DNA of 64,000 nucleotides from a virus. Of the stretch, positions 50,237-58,804 are shown one piece after another. The stretch lies in IMG/VR virus record IMGVR_UViG_3300035183_000733, positions 90,496 to 154,495 of that record; one strand, 5' to 3'. How positions within the stretch are numbered: the first letter of the stretch is position 1; each line of letters starts with the position of its first letter. Both the position numbers and the translations under genes were made by a program. Under the pieces are notes generated by a model. The model was not told the origin of the DNA, did no database searches, and saw only the letters and a list, made by a program, of their open reading frames with translations.

Positions 50237-51130
50237 TTATTTTTCAAGTTCGGCCGGGATTTCCAACTTAACCCGTTTTAAAAATTTAATACAATTCCGT
50301 TTGATTTCGTCCAATTTATCATGGAACATATAATCGGGTTTATTTATATATTCGAACACCTGCTCGAATGTTTCTGCATCTTTGGGCCGTATTCCAGGAC
50401 CCAGCACGAACTCCAGAAAGTCCTTTGGAGACCTGGTTATCAGCTCCTCGTGCTCCGGTTGTATGACCGGATTCTTGAGCAGTTTCTTCTTACCAACGTA
50501 CGATTTCCTTATCTTGCTGAGACCGTCGTTGAGCCTCATCATGTAGCCGGAGAACCCGAGCAAGTTGCCGTGCTCGTCGCGTTCCTCCTCTCCCGTTAGC
50601 ACCGACAGGATGGCGGCGAACAGCCAGTTCCTGTGCGCGCTCTTGTACTTGCTCTCGCCCTTCTTGTAGTTGGGGGAATGGTATATGAACTTCGCCCACT
50701 CCATATTCTTCAGCGGGAGGAAGTCCACCTGTACGTAACCGAGGTTGGGATCACCCTTGATAGGGTACGACATCGACACGACCTCGAGGCCGCGCATCCA
50801 CTTTATCTGGAACTCGGGGAACTTGCGCTTTAGCAAGTCGTACACCTGCTTTAGGCCCTGCGTCTCTACGACGCCCTGCTTCTCACAGAACTCCTTCATG
50901 GGTATGCCCACGTCGAGGTCACCAGATACGTCCTCGTCGGACTCCTTCTTGCCGGCAGAGCCTATGAGCAGTGCGTCGGTGCCCCAGCTCGAAATACCGA
51001 GTGCCGGGAACACGTTGTCTTGTATCGAGTCAAGCGTAGCCTGCACCTCGCTCTGCTTGATGCTGCGGGTGTTGTCAAGCGCGTTGCCGCCCTCGAAAAG
51101 AAAGTCGTTGAATGTGTGGATATGCTTCAC
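50237..51130 (-). CDS. Nucleotidyltransferase with capsid-targeting-like leader
   Basis: 297 aa, starting at GTG (read MKHIHTFNDFLFE|GGNALD). Pol-beta-type nucleotidyltransferase core: LLIGSAGKKESDEDVSGDLD (GS-x11-DxD) and the third Asp in YVQVDFLPL. The helical C-terminal half is uncharacterised. NTases of this fold include toxins that modify tRNA or proteins. With a head-targeting leader it would be a candidate injected effector; that is inference. GATATATAA is four bases upstream. Confidence 0.72.
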   Translation of the reverse strand: MKHIHTFNDFLFEGGNALDNTRSIKQSEVQATLDSIQDNVFPALGISSWGTDALLIGSAGKKESDEDVSGDLDVGIPMKEFCEKQGVVETQGLKQVYDLLKRKFPEFQIKWMRGLEVVSMSYPIKGDPNLGYVQVDFLPLKNMEWAKFIYHSPNYKKGESKYKSAHRNWLFAAILSVLTGEEERDEHGNLLGFSGYMMRLNDGLSKIRKSYVGKKKLLKNPVIQPEHEELITRSPKDFLEFVLGPGIRPKDAETFEQVFEYINKPDYMFHDKLDEIKRNCIKFLKRVKLEIPAELEK

Positions 51131-51133
51131 GAT

Positions 51134-51142
51134 TTATATATC
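51134..51142 (-). promoter_or_regulatory. Putative -10 element GATATATAA
   Basis: Directly before the nucleotidyltransferase start codon; overlaps the end of the small membrane gene. Confidence 0.35.
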
Positions 51143-51280
51143 CACAAAAACGGTGATAATTAGGGCTCTGAGTCCTCGCCGAACAGATCCTCGCCCCCTG
51201 TAGTCCGGATAATTCTCCCTGCCATTCACCCAGAATACGGCCAATACGGCTATAACTGGCAACATAAGCAATCCTATCAC
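51134..51280 (-). CDS. Small membrane protein, possibly frameshifted
   Basis: From GTG 51280 after AGGAGA: (M)IGLLMLPVIAVLAVFWVNGR, then ENYPDYRG. Here a GGGGG run splits two options: as given, a basic tail to 51134; with one base changed, a short acidic tail GEDLFGEDSEP and stop. The second looks more natural. One hydrophobic span. Confidence 0.45.
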   Translation of the reverse strand: MIGLLMLPVIAVLAVFWVNGRENYPDYRGRGSVRRGLRALIITVFVDI

Positions 51281-51288
51281 AATCTCTC

Positions 51289-52128
51289 CTATTTTTGTTT
51301 AACAACAAAGAGGCAGCTGTTCGCACCGTCGGAAATTTCCGGGATCACGTACCCATCCTCACCGTCAACAAATATGGACGAAATATCGGCACTCGGCGCA
51401 TCGTTGGCGCCAGAATAGTGGTCAACAGACATGCCCTTGGTGTTGTTTGACATCTTGTCCATGGACACCCAAACCACCTCGGAATCATTGGTTAAGTCGT
51501 ACTTCTCGAACCAGTTAGAAACCTCCTGTTCGGAGAACAGTCCCAGCTCGTCCACGAAATACTTTACGAACTCCTTCATGGTCCAACGCTTGTCCCAGTG
51601 GTTGTAGTATATCTTGGACTTGTTCTCGTTGATTTTAGTATTGCGAGGATCGAACACAACGTATACAGTGTAAGTTCCCTTCCCGTAATAATTCGTGGTG
51701 CACTTCTTTAGGATTATCCCGTCGTATCCGCGCTTCTCTAACGAAGCTCTGTACTTATCGGCACCGCCAGCATCCTTTATTTCGTCAAAATATATCTGCA
51801 CCGAGTCCATATCGTTATCGGCATCGTAGTCCTTGTGTTTGTCATCGATGACGTAAGGCTTATCTATACTGATGGTCACGTTCATAACACGTCCCTTGCC
51901 GCTCTTGGACACGTATTTGCCCTTGTCGGCATCGAAGTGCGTTAGACCTGCGAAGAACTCGGCCATTGTATCGTTATCGGTGAAGAACACGCCCATGCCA
52001 TTATCGGGGGAGTCTGTGCCGTACATCCCGTTGGCCTCATCATGACTGACCTGGAACTTATCGAATTTAGGAGACTTTGTACCGTGCAGCACATTGTAAG
52101 TGGATTCGAACACGAACTGCTCGAACAT
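51289..52128 (-). CDS. ADP-ribosyltransferase-like protein with capsid-targeting-like leader
   Basis: 279 aa from ATG 52128 (MFEQFVFE|STYNVLHGT); an earlier ATG at 52230 adds a Cys/His stretch. Core: LHGTKSPKFDKFQ, GMGVFFTDNDTMAEFF, VTISIDKPYVIDD, EKRGYDGIILK, VYVVFDPRNTKI. This order (HGT..F..F, g.g.yft.d...A, v...P, GYDGii, v.fdp..I) is that of ART-fold domains in polyvalent and injected phage proteins. A C-terminal domain of about 110 residues is unknown. T4 packages the ART Alt in the head with a cleaved leader, a direct functional parallel. Confidence 0.68.
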   Translation of the reverse strand: MFEQFVFESTYNVLHGTKSPKFDKFQVSHDEANGMYGTDSPDNGMGVFFTDNDTMAEFFAGLTHFDADKGKYVSKSGKGRVMNVTISIDKPYVIDDKHKDYDADNDMDSVQIYFDEIKDAGGADKYRASLEKRGYDGIILKKCTTNYYGKGTYTVYVVFDPRNTKINENKSKIYYNHWDKRWTMKEFVKYFVDELGLFSEQEVSNWFEKYDLTNDSEVVWVSMDKMSNNTKGMSVDHYSGANDAPSADISSIFVDGEDGYVIPEISDGANSCLFVVKQK

Positions 52129-52233
52129 CTTTATGCGGCGCGGCTCCTTGCCACACGTGTGCGGTATGGCTATCCTGGTTTTTACCCCGTGCTCCTGCAT
52201 AGAGCATGCCTTGCAATAACGTTTTTTCATATC

Positions 52234-52242
52234 TTATATATA
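52234..52242 (-). promoter_or_regulatory. Putative -10 element
   Basis: TATATATAA on the minus strand just upstream of ATG 52230 and about 105 bases before ATG 52128. Confidence 0.4.
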
Positions 52243-52262
52243 CGCCCCCGAGGTTACCAAAC

Positions 52263-52292
52263 AAGGAGGCCCGACGTTAATCGGGCCTCCTT
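52263..52292 (-). terminator. Terminator after uvsW
   Basis: aaggaggcccga / tcgggcctcctt stem (52263-52274, 52281-52292); starts within the uvsW stop codon region. Confidence 0.85.
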
Positions 52293-53848
52293 TATCTGCG
52301 AAGATCTATATTGAATTCCTTGTACGGGAACTTCTCCTTCTCGTATATCTTGATGCGTTCGTACATGTGGTTGAGCAAGTAGTTGGGCTTGCCGCCGTGA
52401 CTGAAGTCGTCCACGAAGTCCACCACTATCGCCGTCTCCTTATCCGCGTGCAGCCTCATCATACGGCCTATCGATTGTTTGATGATGTTCTCGCTCTTGT
52501 ACGACTCGACAAGGAAGATGTTGTGCAGGTTCTTTATGGATATACCTGTCGAGAAAGTACCGAAGCTTGCTATGAGAATCCTGTTCTCACCCGCTTCCAT
52601 CCTCTTCTTGTACTCGTCCCTCAGGCTGTTGTCGGTGTCGCCGTCGACGTAGTACACCTCCTTCTTCGGGTCCTTCTCCCTGATGAGGTCGTATATCGCG
52701 CGGCCGTACCCCTCCTCCACACTCTGGAACAGGACGATGGAGTTCTTGGTGGTCCTTAGTATAAAGTCCACCACAAAGTTCAGCCTCTCCCTCGATCGTA
52801 TCACGAGCTTCTTCTCGAGGTTGAATATGTCGGAGCCCTCGAGGTCGGTCCTCGTCTGCTTCAACCTGGCGAGCTGCGCTCTGGTCTCGTCGTTGAGGTA
52901 GTTCATCCTTACTATGCGGATGTCCACCGGAGTCGCGTACTTGTTCTGGAACAAGAAGTCCGCTGACACCTCGTTAACCATAGGTCCGAGACAAACCTGC
53001 GATGTAAAGAAGTCTGCCGAATCCCTACCTGCCGCCGTGAGCGTGCCGGACAGACCGAACCTGTACCTGCCGCCGCCTCCGTTCGCTATCTTGCCGATTA
53101 TCTCCTTTATCGACTTGGCCGGCGTCTGGTGCGCCTCGTCCACGAACGCGCAATCGAAAGAGCCGAGCATCTCCCGCTCGAACTTTACGAGCGTCTGCCA
53201 AGTGCCAATGACCACGTTGGCCTCCGAGCGTATTTCCTTCGCGCCGTCGCCGACCTGCTGGAACTTCATACCCACCCTGTACGCTCCGTACTCCTGGAAG
53301 TCCTCTATTCCCTGCACCACGAGGTTCAGTGTCGGTACTATCATTATGAAACGCTTGATGCGCTTTGTGTGAAGCATGAACGCGATAGCCATGAAGGTTA
53401 TCAGCGTCTTGCCGGCCGACGTGGCGAGCTCCTGGCTCGTGCGCCTGAACTTGCAGATCAAGAACGCCGCCTTTATCTGGTAGTCGCGCGGTTTCTTGTT
53501 CGGGTCTCCGCCAATACCATCCTTAAAGAACTCGTTCACCCAAGCGGTGAACTCCTCCATTGTGAGGCCGTCGTCGATGGTGTCTCTCAAACCGTCGATG
53601 GTGACGCCGAGACCGTACTGCTTCGATACGTTGAGCAACTCGGCCCACAGGCCTATTGGCAGGAACCTCTTCTTCTTGAAGAACTCTATGTTACCGTCCC
53701 AGGACTTGTTCTTGCTGTACTTCTTCCTGAAGAAATGGTTAGCGACCTTCTTGGTGAAGGAGATCTCAATTTGGCGTAGGTCGAGCTCGTCGTCGTATTC
53801 GACGAGCCTCAACCACTCACCATTGTCCATTACCTCGAAGTGCATCAT
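52292..53848 (-). CDS. uvsW: UvsW-like SF2 DNA/RNA helicase
   Basis: 518 aa, close to T4 UvsW. An N-terminal substrate domain of about 120 residues, Q-motif region (KKPRDYQIKAAFL), Walker A TSAGKT (143-148), DEAHQ (237-241), SGT motif III, and C-terminal GRMMRLHADK motif VI. UvsW unwinds R-loops and remodels forks, and in T4 switches off origin initiation late. Next to a UvsY-like gene, as in T4. Confidence 0.93.
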   Translation of the reverse strand: MMHFEVMDNGEWLRLVEYDDELDLRQIEISFTKKVANHFFRKKYSKNKSWDGNIEFFKKKRFLPIGLWAELLNVSKQYGLGVTIDGLRDTIDDGLTMEEFTAWVNEFFKDGIGGDPNKKPRDYQIKAAFLICKFRRTSQELATSAGKTLITFMAIAFMLHTKRIKRFIMIVPTLNLVVQGIEDFQEYGAYRVGMKFQQVGDGAKEIRSEANVVIGTWQTLVKFEREMLGSFDCAFVDEAHQTPAKSIKEIIGKIANGGGGRYRFGLSGTLTAAGRDSADFFTSQVCLGPMVNEVSADFLFQNKYATPVDIRIVRMNYLNDETRAQLARLKQTRTDLEGSDIFNLEKKLVIRSRERLNFVVDFILRTTKNSIVLFQSVEEGYGRAIYDLIREKDPKKEVYYVDGDTDNSLRDEYKKRMEAGENRILIASFGTFSTGISIKNLHNIFLVESYKSENIIKQSIGRMMRLHADKETAIVVDFVDDFSHGGKPNYLLNHMYERIKIYEKEKFPYKEFNIDLRR

Positions 53849-53854
53849 GGCATT

Positions 53855-54067
53855 TTATTCTTTTTGGACGAGCACCTTGCAATCAACAAGGAACTCGATT
53901 GTCTGAATATTCGGCATATACACGCCGCCAAGTCCTCCCGGAGACGGGTCACCCATCTGTAAAAATTTCTCCACCGCCTCAGTGACGAGCTCGGCAAAAA
54001 GCTCATCGCACCCACCCGTGTACCGGCGAAGCCTTGAAGAATCTATCTTGTAGTCTGTTATATTCAT
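53855..54067 (-). CDS. Hypothetical protein, 70 aa
   Basis: MNITDYKIDSSRLRRYTGGC, helix FAELVTEAVEKFLQMG, then GGLGGVYMPNIQTIEFLVDC. Between the helicase and the UvsY-like gene; unknown. Confidence 0.5.
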   Translation of the reverse strand: MNITDYKIDSSRLRRYTGGCDELFAELVTEAVEKFLQMGDPSPGGLGGVYMPNIQTIEFLVDCKVLVQKE

Positions 54068-54072
54068 ATTAG

Positions 54073-54624
54073 TTATGAATTTTCCCGCATGAAATTATTT
54101 AAGTTGCTGATGTACTTAATAGAAAATGACATATTTATTGTCTGTTTCTCAATGTCATGGAAGAAATTAACTTGGTCCTCTATCACCTTTATAGTGGCTA
54201 TCAGATCGGCAAGATCACCCTCAACCATCGCGTCAACCTGATTATTAGTAAATTTTTTGGATGCGTTAACGTACCTATCCGTAGCCTGTTTTTTTTCTTT
54301 ACGTAATCTTGTGAGTAATTTGTTTAAAACCCTAACGTACTCGTGCATCTTCTCCCTTGCCTCACCTTGTATATTGAACAATTCTAAATGTGCTCTGACG
54401 GCCTCGTCCGCATTACCGTTTTGATGTGCCTTTGATACGCTAATAATTCTCTGTGTAAACTGGGATCGCTCAATCGCGTATAGTTCCTCGGGATCGGTAT
54501 CAGCCAACATCCTATTTTGCATCAACTCCTCCTGCTTAGATATTGCAGCGTGGAGATTCATGCCCGAGTCCCCGTGCATGTGATCGAGCTTGAATATGTC
54601 GTGCACGTTATTATCCTTGTTCAT
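54073..54624 (-). CDS. uvsY: UvsY-like recombination mediator
   Basis: 183 aa, all helical. The C-terminal part (DLADLIATIKVIEDQVNFFH, then INMSFSIKYISNLNNFMREN) lines up with the end of T4 UvsY (L.V...LQYW...L...KSRGFAIKHI.DMRAF). UvsY loads UvsX on gp32-coated DNA. Beside uvsW as in T4. The N-terminal extension differs. No uvsX in the window. Confidence 0.65.
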   Translation of the reverse strand: MNKDNNVHDIFKLDHMHGDSGMNLHAAISKQEELMQNRMLADTDPEELYAIERSQFTQRIISVSKAHQNGNADEAVRAHLELFNIQGEAREKMHEYVRVLNKLLTRLRKEKKQATDRYVNASKKFTNNQVDAMVEGDLADLIATIKVIEDQVNFFHDIEKQTINMSFSIKYISNLNNFMRENS

Positions 54625-54634
54625 CTCTATTATA

Positions 54635-55060
54635 TCAAAATAAACTGTTTTTGTTCCTCTTGCCGACGCTCACGATCTTGGCCTTTTTATTGACAATCTT
54701 GGCCTCCTTTGGCTCGTCAAAATCCACGTCAATCTTCACCTCGTCGACGTCGGCCTTGAACTCTATCGGGGCCTTGAGCGTTCCCTTGACCTTCGCCTTG
54801 TCTGGGTCCCACTCGTCGAGCTGCCTCTGGTTCTCGTCGTTTATCTCAGAAGGGGAGTTCATCGTCTGTGTTCTGTTTTTTAATGCGGTCTCGTAGTTAT
54901 TTATTGCCTCATCGATTGTGAAATCGTCGTATCCGACAGGTCCCCGGTTGTCGCGCACGTGCGTATACCCAGCCTCCTTGGCCAGCTGCAGCGCCAGGCC
55001 GTAGTACGAGGCCGCCTCGTGAGAATTTATTATCTGGGTCTCCACATGAAGAATCTTCAT
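54635..55060 (-). CDS. Hypothetical protein, 141 aa
   Basis: MKILHVETQIINSHEAASYY..., with DDFTIDEAINNYETALKN and an acidic/lysine C-terminus (KADVDEVKIDVDFDEPKEAK) ending KRNKNSLF. The frame stays coding-like upstream of the ATG (KVHPKDAPWLEN), while an ATG at 55118 is in another frame. A start-proximal frameshift is possible. Confidence 0.55.
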   Translation of the reverse strand: MKILHVETQIINSHEAASYYGLALQLAKEAGYTHVRDNRGPVGYDDFTIDEAINNYETALKNRTQTMNSPSEINDENQRQLDEWDPDKAKVKGTLKAPIEFKADVDEVKIDVDFDEPKEAKIVNKKAKIVSVGKRNKNSLF

Positions 55061-55121
55061 GTTCTCGAGCCATGGCGCGTCCTTGGGATGTACCTTGTCC
55101 TCGGTATTTGTGTGCCATCTG

Positions 55122-56246
55122 TTATATGTTTATTCCGTCAAGTTTGTGCTGCGTGAAGTAGTCCTCGAAGTCGTACTTCTTGTTGTTCGCCCACTCGTAA
55201 ACGCGTACGTCGTTCAAGTCCTTTATCTTGTGCGCGGGTATCTCGTTGTCGGACAGGAACTTCTTCCACATGAACACGCTGTCGCCAGCCGCCAGGTACT
55301 CGAGCGCCTTGTTGCGACCCGCCTCGTCGTTGTCCTGGAACCACCTCTTGTTGTCCAGGTCGAACGGCCACTCGTTATTTATGGAGCACGTCGCGGCCGA
55401 GTTGCCCCCGAAGCAGAAGTGGTCGAGCGGGCCCTCGAATATAGTTATCATCCTGTTGAAGTCCATCTGGAGCACGCCAAATATCGTGCTGAGGTGGTTC
55501 ACCTTCGACACGTACTCGAGGAACGCAGGATCGTTGCGGCGCATGAACTTCGACCACACGTCCTCGATGCCGTAGGTCTTGTACTTCGCTCCCGTCTTCT
55601 CTGCCTCGCCGAACTGTCTCGTCTGCATGCCGAATATCCAGTCGCCGGACTTGTCGAGATTGAATATGAAGAGCCGCTTCCTGTAGTTGTCCCACGCGAA
55701 ATGGTTGCCGAGCTTCTGCTGCCTCTTGGACAGGTACACGCCGATGGGGTGGTTCTCCCAGATGTTGTAGAGCTTGCACGCCTTCATCATGTCCGCCCTC
55801 GGCACGAGGGCCTTGGAGAAATCTATGGACGACATCGCGTCCACATTCAGCTCATAACTCCGCATCTTGCTGAGCCGAGACGTCTTCTTGCTCTCGTCTA
55901 TGCTCAGGCGCGCCGCCACCTTCTCGTCCTCGGTCAGCTCGTCGTAGCAGTCGAAGTCCTTGAGGAACCAGATGAAGTCGGTGTACTTCTCGCATCCCGC
56001 GTTGTAGCACTTGAAGTAAAGCCAGTTGGTGTAGAAGTTGCCCCTCTTCTTGCGAGGGTCTGCCGAGTCGCCGCAGTACGGGCAGCAGAAGTTCTGCCTC
56101 ACGCCCTTGTGTAGTACGGTCTGTCTCTCAGAGTCGCCGGGGAACCTCTTCCTGAGCACAGCGTGCAGCAGCGTGTCCACCCTGTCAAGCGACATCTGTA
56201 CCTGCGGCTTGGATTCGCCGGACATCTTGAATTCTAAATTCTGCAT
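55122..56246 (-). CDS. 61: DNA primase (T4 gp61-like)
   Basis: 374 aa. Zinc-binding domain CCPYCGDSADPRKKRGNFYT with FKCYNAGC (Cys54/55, 58 and downstream pair), then a toprim region: ITIFEGPLDHFCFGG and WFQDNDEAGRNKAL. Synthesises primers with the gp41-type helicase, which is not in this window. Length and order match gp61. Probably starts at MQNLEFK or MSGESKPQ. Confidence 0.9.
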   Translation of the reverse strand: MQNLEFKMSGESKPQVQMSLDRVDTLLHAVLRKRFPGDSERQTVLHKGVRQNFCCPYCGDSADPRKKRGNFYTNWLYFKCYNAGCEKYTDFIWFLKDFDCYDELTEDEKVAARLSIDESKKTSRLSKMRSYELNVDAMSSIDFSKALVPRADMMKACKLYNIWENHPIGVYLSKRQQKLGNHFAWDNYRKRLFIFNLDKSGDWIFGMQTRQFGEAEKTGAKYKTYGIEDVWSKFMRRNDPAFLEYVSKVNHLSTIFGVLQMDFNRMITIFEGPLDHFCFGGNSAATCSINNEWPFDLDNKRWFQDNDEAGRNKALEYLAAGDSVFMWKKFLSDNEIPAHKIKDLNDVRVYEWANNKKYDFEDYFTQHKLDGINI

Positions 56247-56284
56247 CGATTGTATCTTGATTGTGCGTTAATGATAATGAAGAA

Positions 56285-56312
56285 GAGAGGAAGCCTTACG
56301 GGGCTTCCTCTC
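56285..56312 (-). terminator. Terminator after gene 32
   Basis: gagaggaagcc / ggcttcctctc stem, downstream of the ssDNA-binding protein gene. Confidence 0.8.
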
Positions 56313-56350
56313 AGAATTGACGCGGCCTTACGGGACCTTGTCGTACGCCC

Positions 56351-57316
56351 TTACAGGTTGTTGTAGAGGTCGTCGAGGCTCGATACAGAACCACTGCCTT
56401 TTGTCTCCGCCTTAGAAGCGGCCTTCGCGCCGGTACCGCCCATCAGGTCGTCGAAGCTGGTCGATGGCCTGGCTGCCGGAGTCTCCGATGCCGTGCCGTC
56501 CGATGCAGGGGTCTTGGTTCCGGCCTTGCCTGCGCCACCGAGGATCTGCTCCACGAGCCTTCCGTCAGGTATGATGTTGCGAATGGCGTTCAGGACTTTC
56601 TCGTACTGCTCCTCGGTCCACTCCTTGTAGTCGTACTTCTCGAGCTCTGGCGAGTTAGCCTTGAGCCACTCCACCACGCGAGCCATGTCCTCCTTTGTCC
56701 TCTGGATAGGCTTGCCTTCCAGGACGAGCGGGGTCTTGTCACCCACGAACTCGCAGAGGTCGTAGTTGTTCCACTTCTGCTTCTTCACGATGTGAAGCGC
56801 GAAAAGCTTGCCGTTGAAGAGGTCGTACGGGTTGATTGGCTCGCCGAACTCCGATGGCTTAAGAAGCGCCTCGATTTTCTGGTTGATCTTGATGCCGAAT
56901 TTGAACACCATGATTTTGCCCTCGAGCTCAGGCTGGTTCGGATCTTTGATGATCTGAACGAGGCTGAAGAAGTTGTCGTTCCTCGAGAACTTCTCTGCCA
57001 GCTCCTGGTCGCGTACTGATGTGCTCTTCTTGAGCTTCCAGAACGTGTCCGCGAGTATCGACTTCTTGCCCACTGTAGCGGGATCGTCGACACCGAAGCT
57101 CTCCCCCGAGATAGGGTCTTCGAGCCAGTAGTAGCTCTTCTTGATTTTAGACTTCTCGCTGTTCCTCACGTTAGGGAGGAAGCGGATAAGCGCTTTGTAG
57201 ATGCCGTCGCGTCCTTTGTCGGCGGATGGCGCATAGATCTCTCCGGCCTTACCGGTCTTCTGCGGAGTAATTAGATTCTCCGATGAGAGGTTGAAAATGT
57301 CGAACTCGTTGCTCAT
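56351..57316 (-). CDS. 32: Single-stranded DNA-binding protein (T4 gp32-like)
   Basis: 321 aa from ATG 57316 (MSNEFDIFNLSSENLITPQK); the frame is open further upstream without support. Core: YKALIRFLPNVRN, SYYWLEDPISGESFGVDDPA, FFSLVQIIKDPNQPELEGKI, VFKFGIKINQKIEALLKPSE. The Ala/Gly/Thr-rich linker and short acidic tail (SSLDDLYNNL) correspond to the partner-binding C-terminus of gp32; FDDLMGG is a second such motif. Confidence 0.88.
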   Translation of the reverse strand: MSNEFDIFNLSSENLITPQKTGKAGEIYAPSADKGRDGIYKALIRFLPNVRNSEKSKIKKSYYWLEDPISGESFGVDDPATVGKKSILADTFWKLKKSTSVRDQELAEKFSRNDNFFSLVQIIKDPNQPELEGKIMVFKFGIKINQKIEALLKPSEFGEPINPYDLFNGKLFALHIVKKQKWNNYDLCEFVGDKTPLVLEGKPIQRTKEDMARVVEWLKANSPELEKYDYKEWTEEQYEKVLNAIRNIIPDGRLVEQILGGAGKAGTKTPASDGTASETPAARPSTSFDDLMGGTGAKAASKAETKGSGSVSSLDDLYNNL

Positions 57317-57734
57317 GACTTTGATGCTTTTTAATTTGACTTTAAATGAACTTTGATTGGGCGCTGAATGTACTCCGACGTTCAATCGTCCCTTTTACTC
57401 TCCCCCCCCTCACATGTTTCGGCCAGGGGGGTCCGAGTTTTTCCGTGCGCTAAATTTTCCAGTCTTCGGGAACATTTGCACCAAACAGGCGTAAAAAAAT
57501 TAACCCAAGATGCCCCGGGATTAGATATACCTTCGACTGTTGATCTAACCACAGAACCGAGTCTCTCGCTAAAACTGAGAACTTCACAGGATCCGTCGCG
57601 CTCCAACCGTCCAATGCGGCCCGAAGGGCGATGTTGTCTGTCTGATTTATATACCGGGAGGTCCATAGCGCCTTGTACGCGCTTTTGCTACAAATATTTC
57701 ACACCGGTCGGATATATACCCTAAAGATTTCCGC
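57317..57734. promoter_or_regulatory. Divergent control region between genes 32 and resolvase
   Basis: No gene found in 418 bases. GGTATATAAATC (minus, about 57661-57650) and GGATATATACCC (plus, about 57710) are promoter-like. A C7 run at about 57401 and several short inverted repeats are present. Could hold gp32 autoregulatory leader elements or an origin; nothing decisive is seen. Confidence 0.4.
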
Positions 57735-58391
57735 ATGAGAATATTAGGGATTGACCCATCGCTCTCGTCCACGGCCGTCTGCGTCATGTCCGACGACGCC
57801 ACAGAGTTTTACTGTTTCACCAGGGGGAAGACCACTAAGTGGTCCAAGGTGGCTGAGCCTTTCGCCAGGATGGTCCTGGTCGATTACGACGGTCGCGGGC
57901 AGTACTCCGACTCCGAGGTGCAGAAGCTGGTGGACTATCAGCGCAACGCGAACCACATAGTAGACACTCTCGAGCTCAAGCCTGGTGACCAGGTGCTCAT
58001 CGAGGGATACGCGTTCCGCGCACCTGGCGCGATCGTCGACCTCGTTATGTTCGGTACGTTCCTCCGGAAGAGGATACTCGACGCCGGGGCAGAGCTGAGG
58101 ATAGTCGCGCCGATGTCGCTCAAGAACGAGTTCGCCAAGCTGACGTACGGTGCCGATAAGAAGGGCGTGGCGAGGAACCCGGCAGGGGTCGCTGGCGGCA
58201 AGTTTACAAAGCACGAGATGCTCGAGGCGATGTTCGCGCTCGATCTACCTTACGTGAGGGAGTCCGGGTTCAGGAAGAACCTGTCGACGTATTACGACGA
58301 GATGATGAATATGGCGGCCATACCTTCGCCGATAAACGATTGTGTGGACGCCAAGGCGCTCTGCGTTCTCAGGAAAGAGGGCAAGCTGTGA
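57735..58391 (+). CDS. RuvC-like Holliday junction resolvase
   Basis: 218 aa. RNase H-fold acidic residues: Asp7 in GIDPSLSSTA, Glu in VLIEGYAF, and Asp in INDCVDAKAL near the C-terminus, with LRIVAPMSLKNEFAKLTYGA and GKFTKHEM between. Like RuvC and phage relatives it would cut four-way junctions before packaging, replacing T4 gp49. The stop overlaps the next GTG. Confidence 0.85.
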   Translation: MRILGIDPSLSSTAVCVMSDDATEFYCFTRGKTTKWSKVAEPFARMVLVDYDGRGQYSDSEVQKLVDYQRNANHIVDTLELKPGDQVLIEGYAFRAPGAIVDLVMFGTFLRKRILDAGAELRIVAPMSLKNEFAKLTYGADKKGVARNPAGVAGGKFTKHEMLEAMFALDLPYVRESGFRKNLSTYYDEMMNMAAIPSPINDCVDAKALCVLRKEGKL

Positions 58392-58804
58392 GGAGGTGCG
58401 CGCAATACACCATTGATGGCCGGCTCTTGATGGAGTGGGACTCTCCGGCCTCAGCCGCGAGGGATTTGTCTCTGTCCAGGAGTGGGATCGTCCGTGCATG
58501 CAAGGGCGAGCTGAAGACGTGCGGCAATTTCAGGTGGTCGTATGTCGAAGACAGGGCGCCGGAGGACATAGGCGACGAGCAGGTCATGTTCCTGTACGGC
58601 ATTGTGCCTGCCGGCATGGAGACGCTCGGTCGCTGGAGGACCATAAGGGCTGCTGCGAGGGACCTCGGCGTGGACTCGTCGCTCGTCTGCAAGGTTGCCA
58701 ATGCTAAAAGATTCTCGTGGGACGGCGTCGTGTTCGTCTGGGCCGAAACAGTTGACGAGGCACGAGTATTATGTATAGAGAGAGCAATATCAAGAATATC
58801 ATGA
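58388..58804 (+). CDS. Protein of two NUMOD1-like repeats
   Basis: 138 aa from GTG 58388 (GTGA overlap). Two repeats: QYTIDGRLLMEWDSPASAAR with SRSGIVRACKGELKTCGNFR and W; then GRWRTIRAAARDLGVDSSLV with CKVANAKRFSWDGVVFVWAE. These are DNA-binding helical modules normally attached to HNH or GIY-YIG nucleases. No nuclease domain is present. Confidence 0.7.
   Translation: MRRCAQYTIDGRLLMEWDSPASAARDLSLSRSGIVRACKGELKTCGNFRWSYVEDRAPEDIGDEQVMFLYGIVPAGMETLGRWRTIRAAARDLGVDSSLVCKVANAKRFSWDGVVFVWAETVDEARVLCIERAISRIS

Noticed and set aside
51289-52128. ART-like gene as a vault-poly(ADP-ribose)-polymerase partner of the vault-like protein
   Set aside because: No vPARP-type BRCT, VIT or VWA domains are attached, and the gene is 18 kb away in a different operon with a head-targeting leader.
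57317-57734. Replication origin in the gene 32 upstream region
   Set aside because: Only promoter-like elements and short inverted repeats are visible; there is no iteron or strand-skew evidence I can read by eye.
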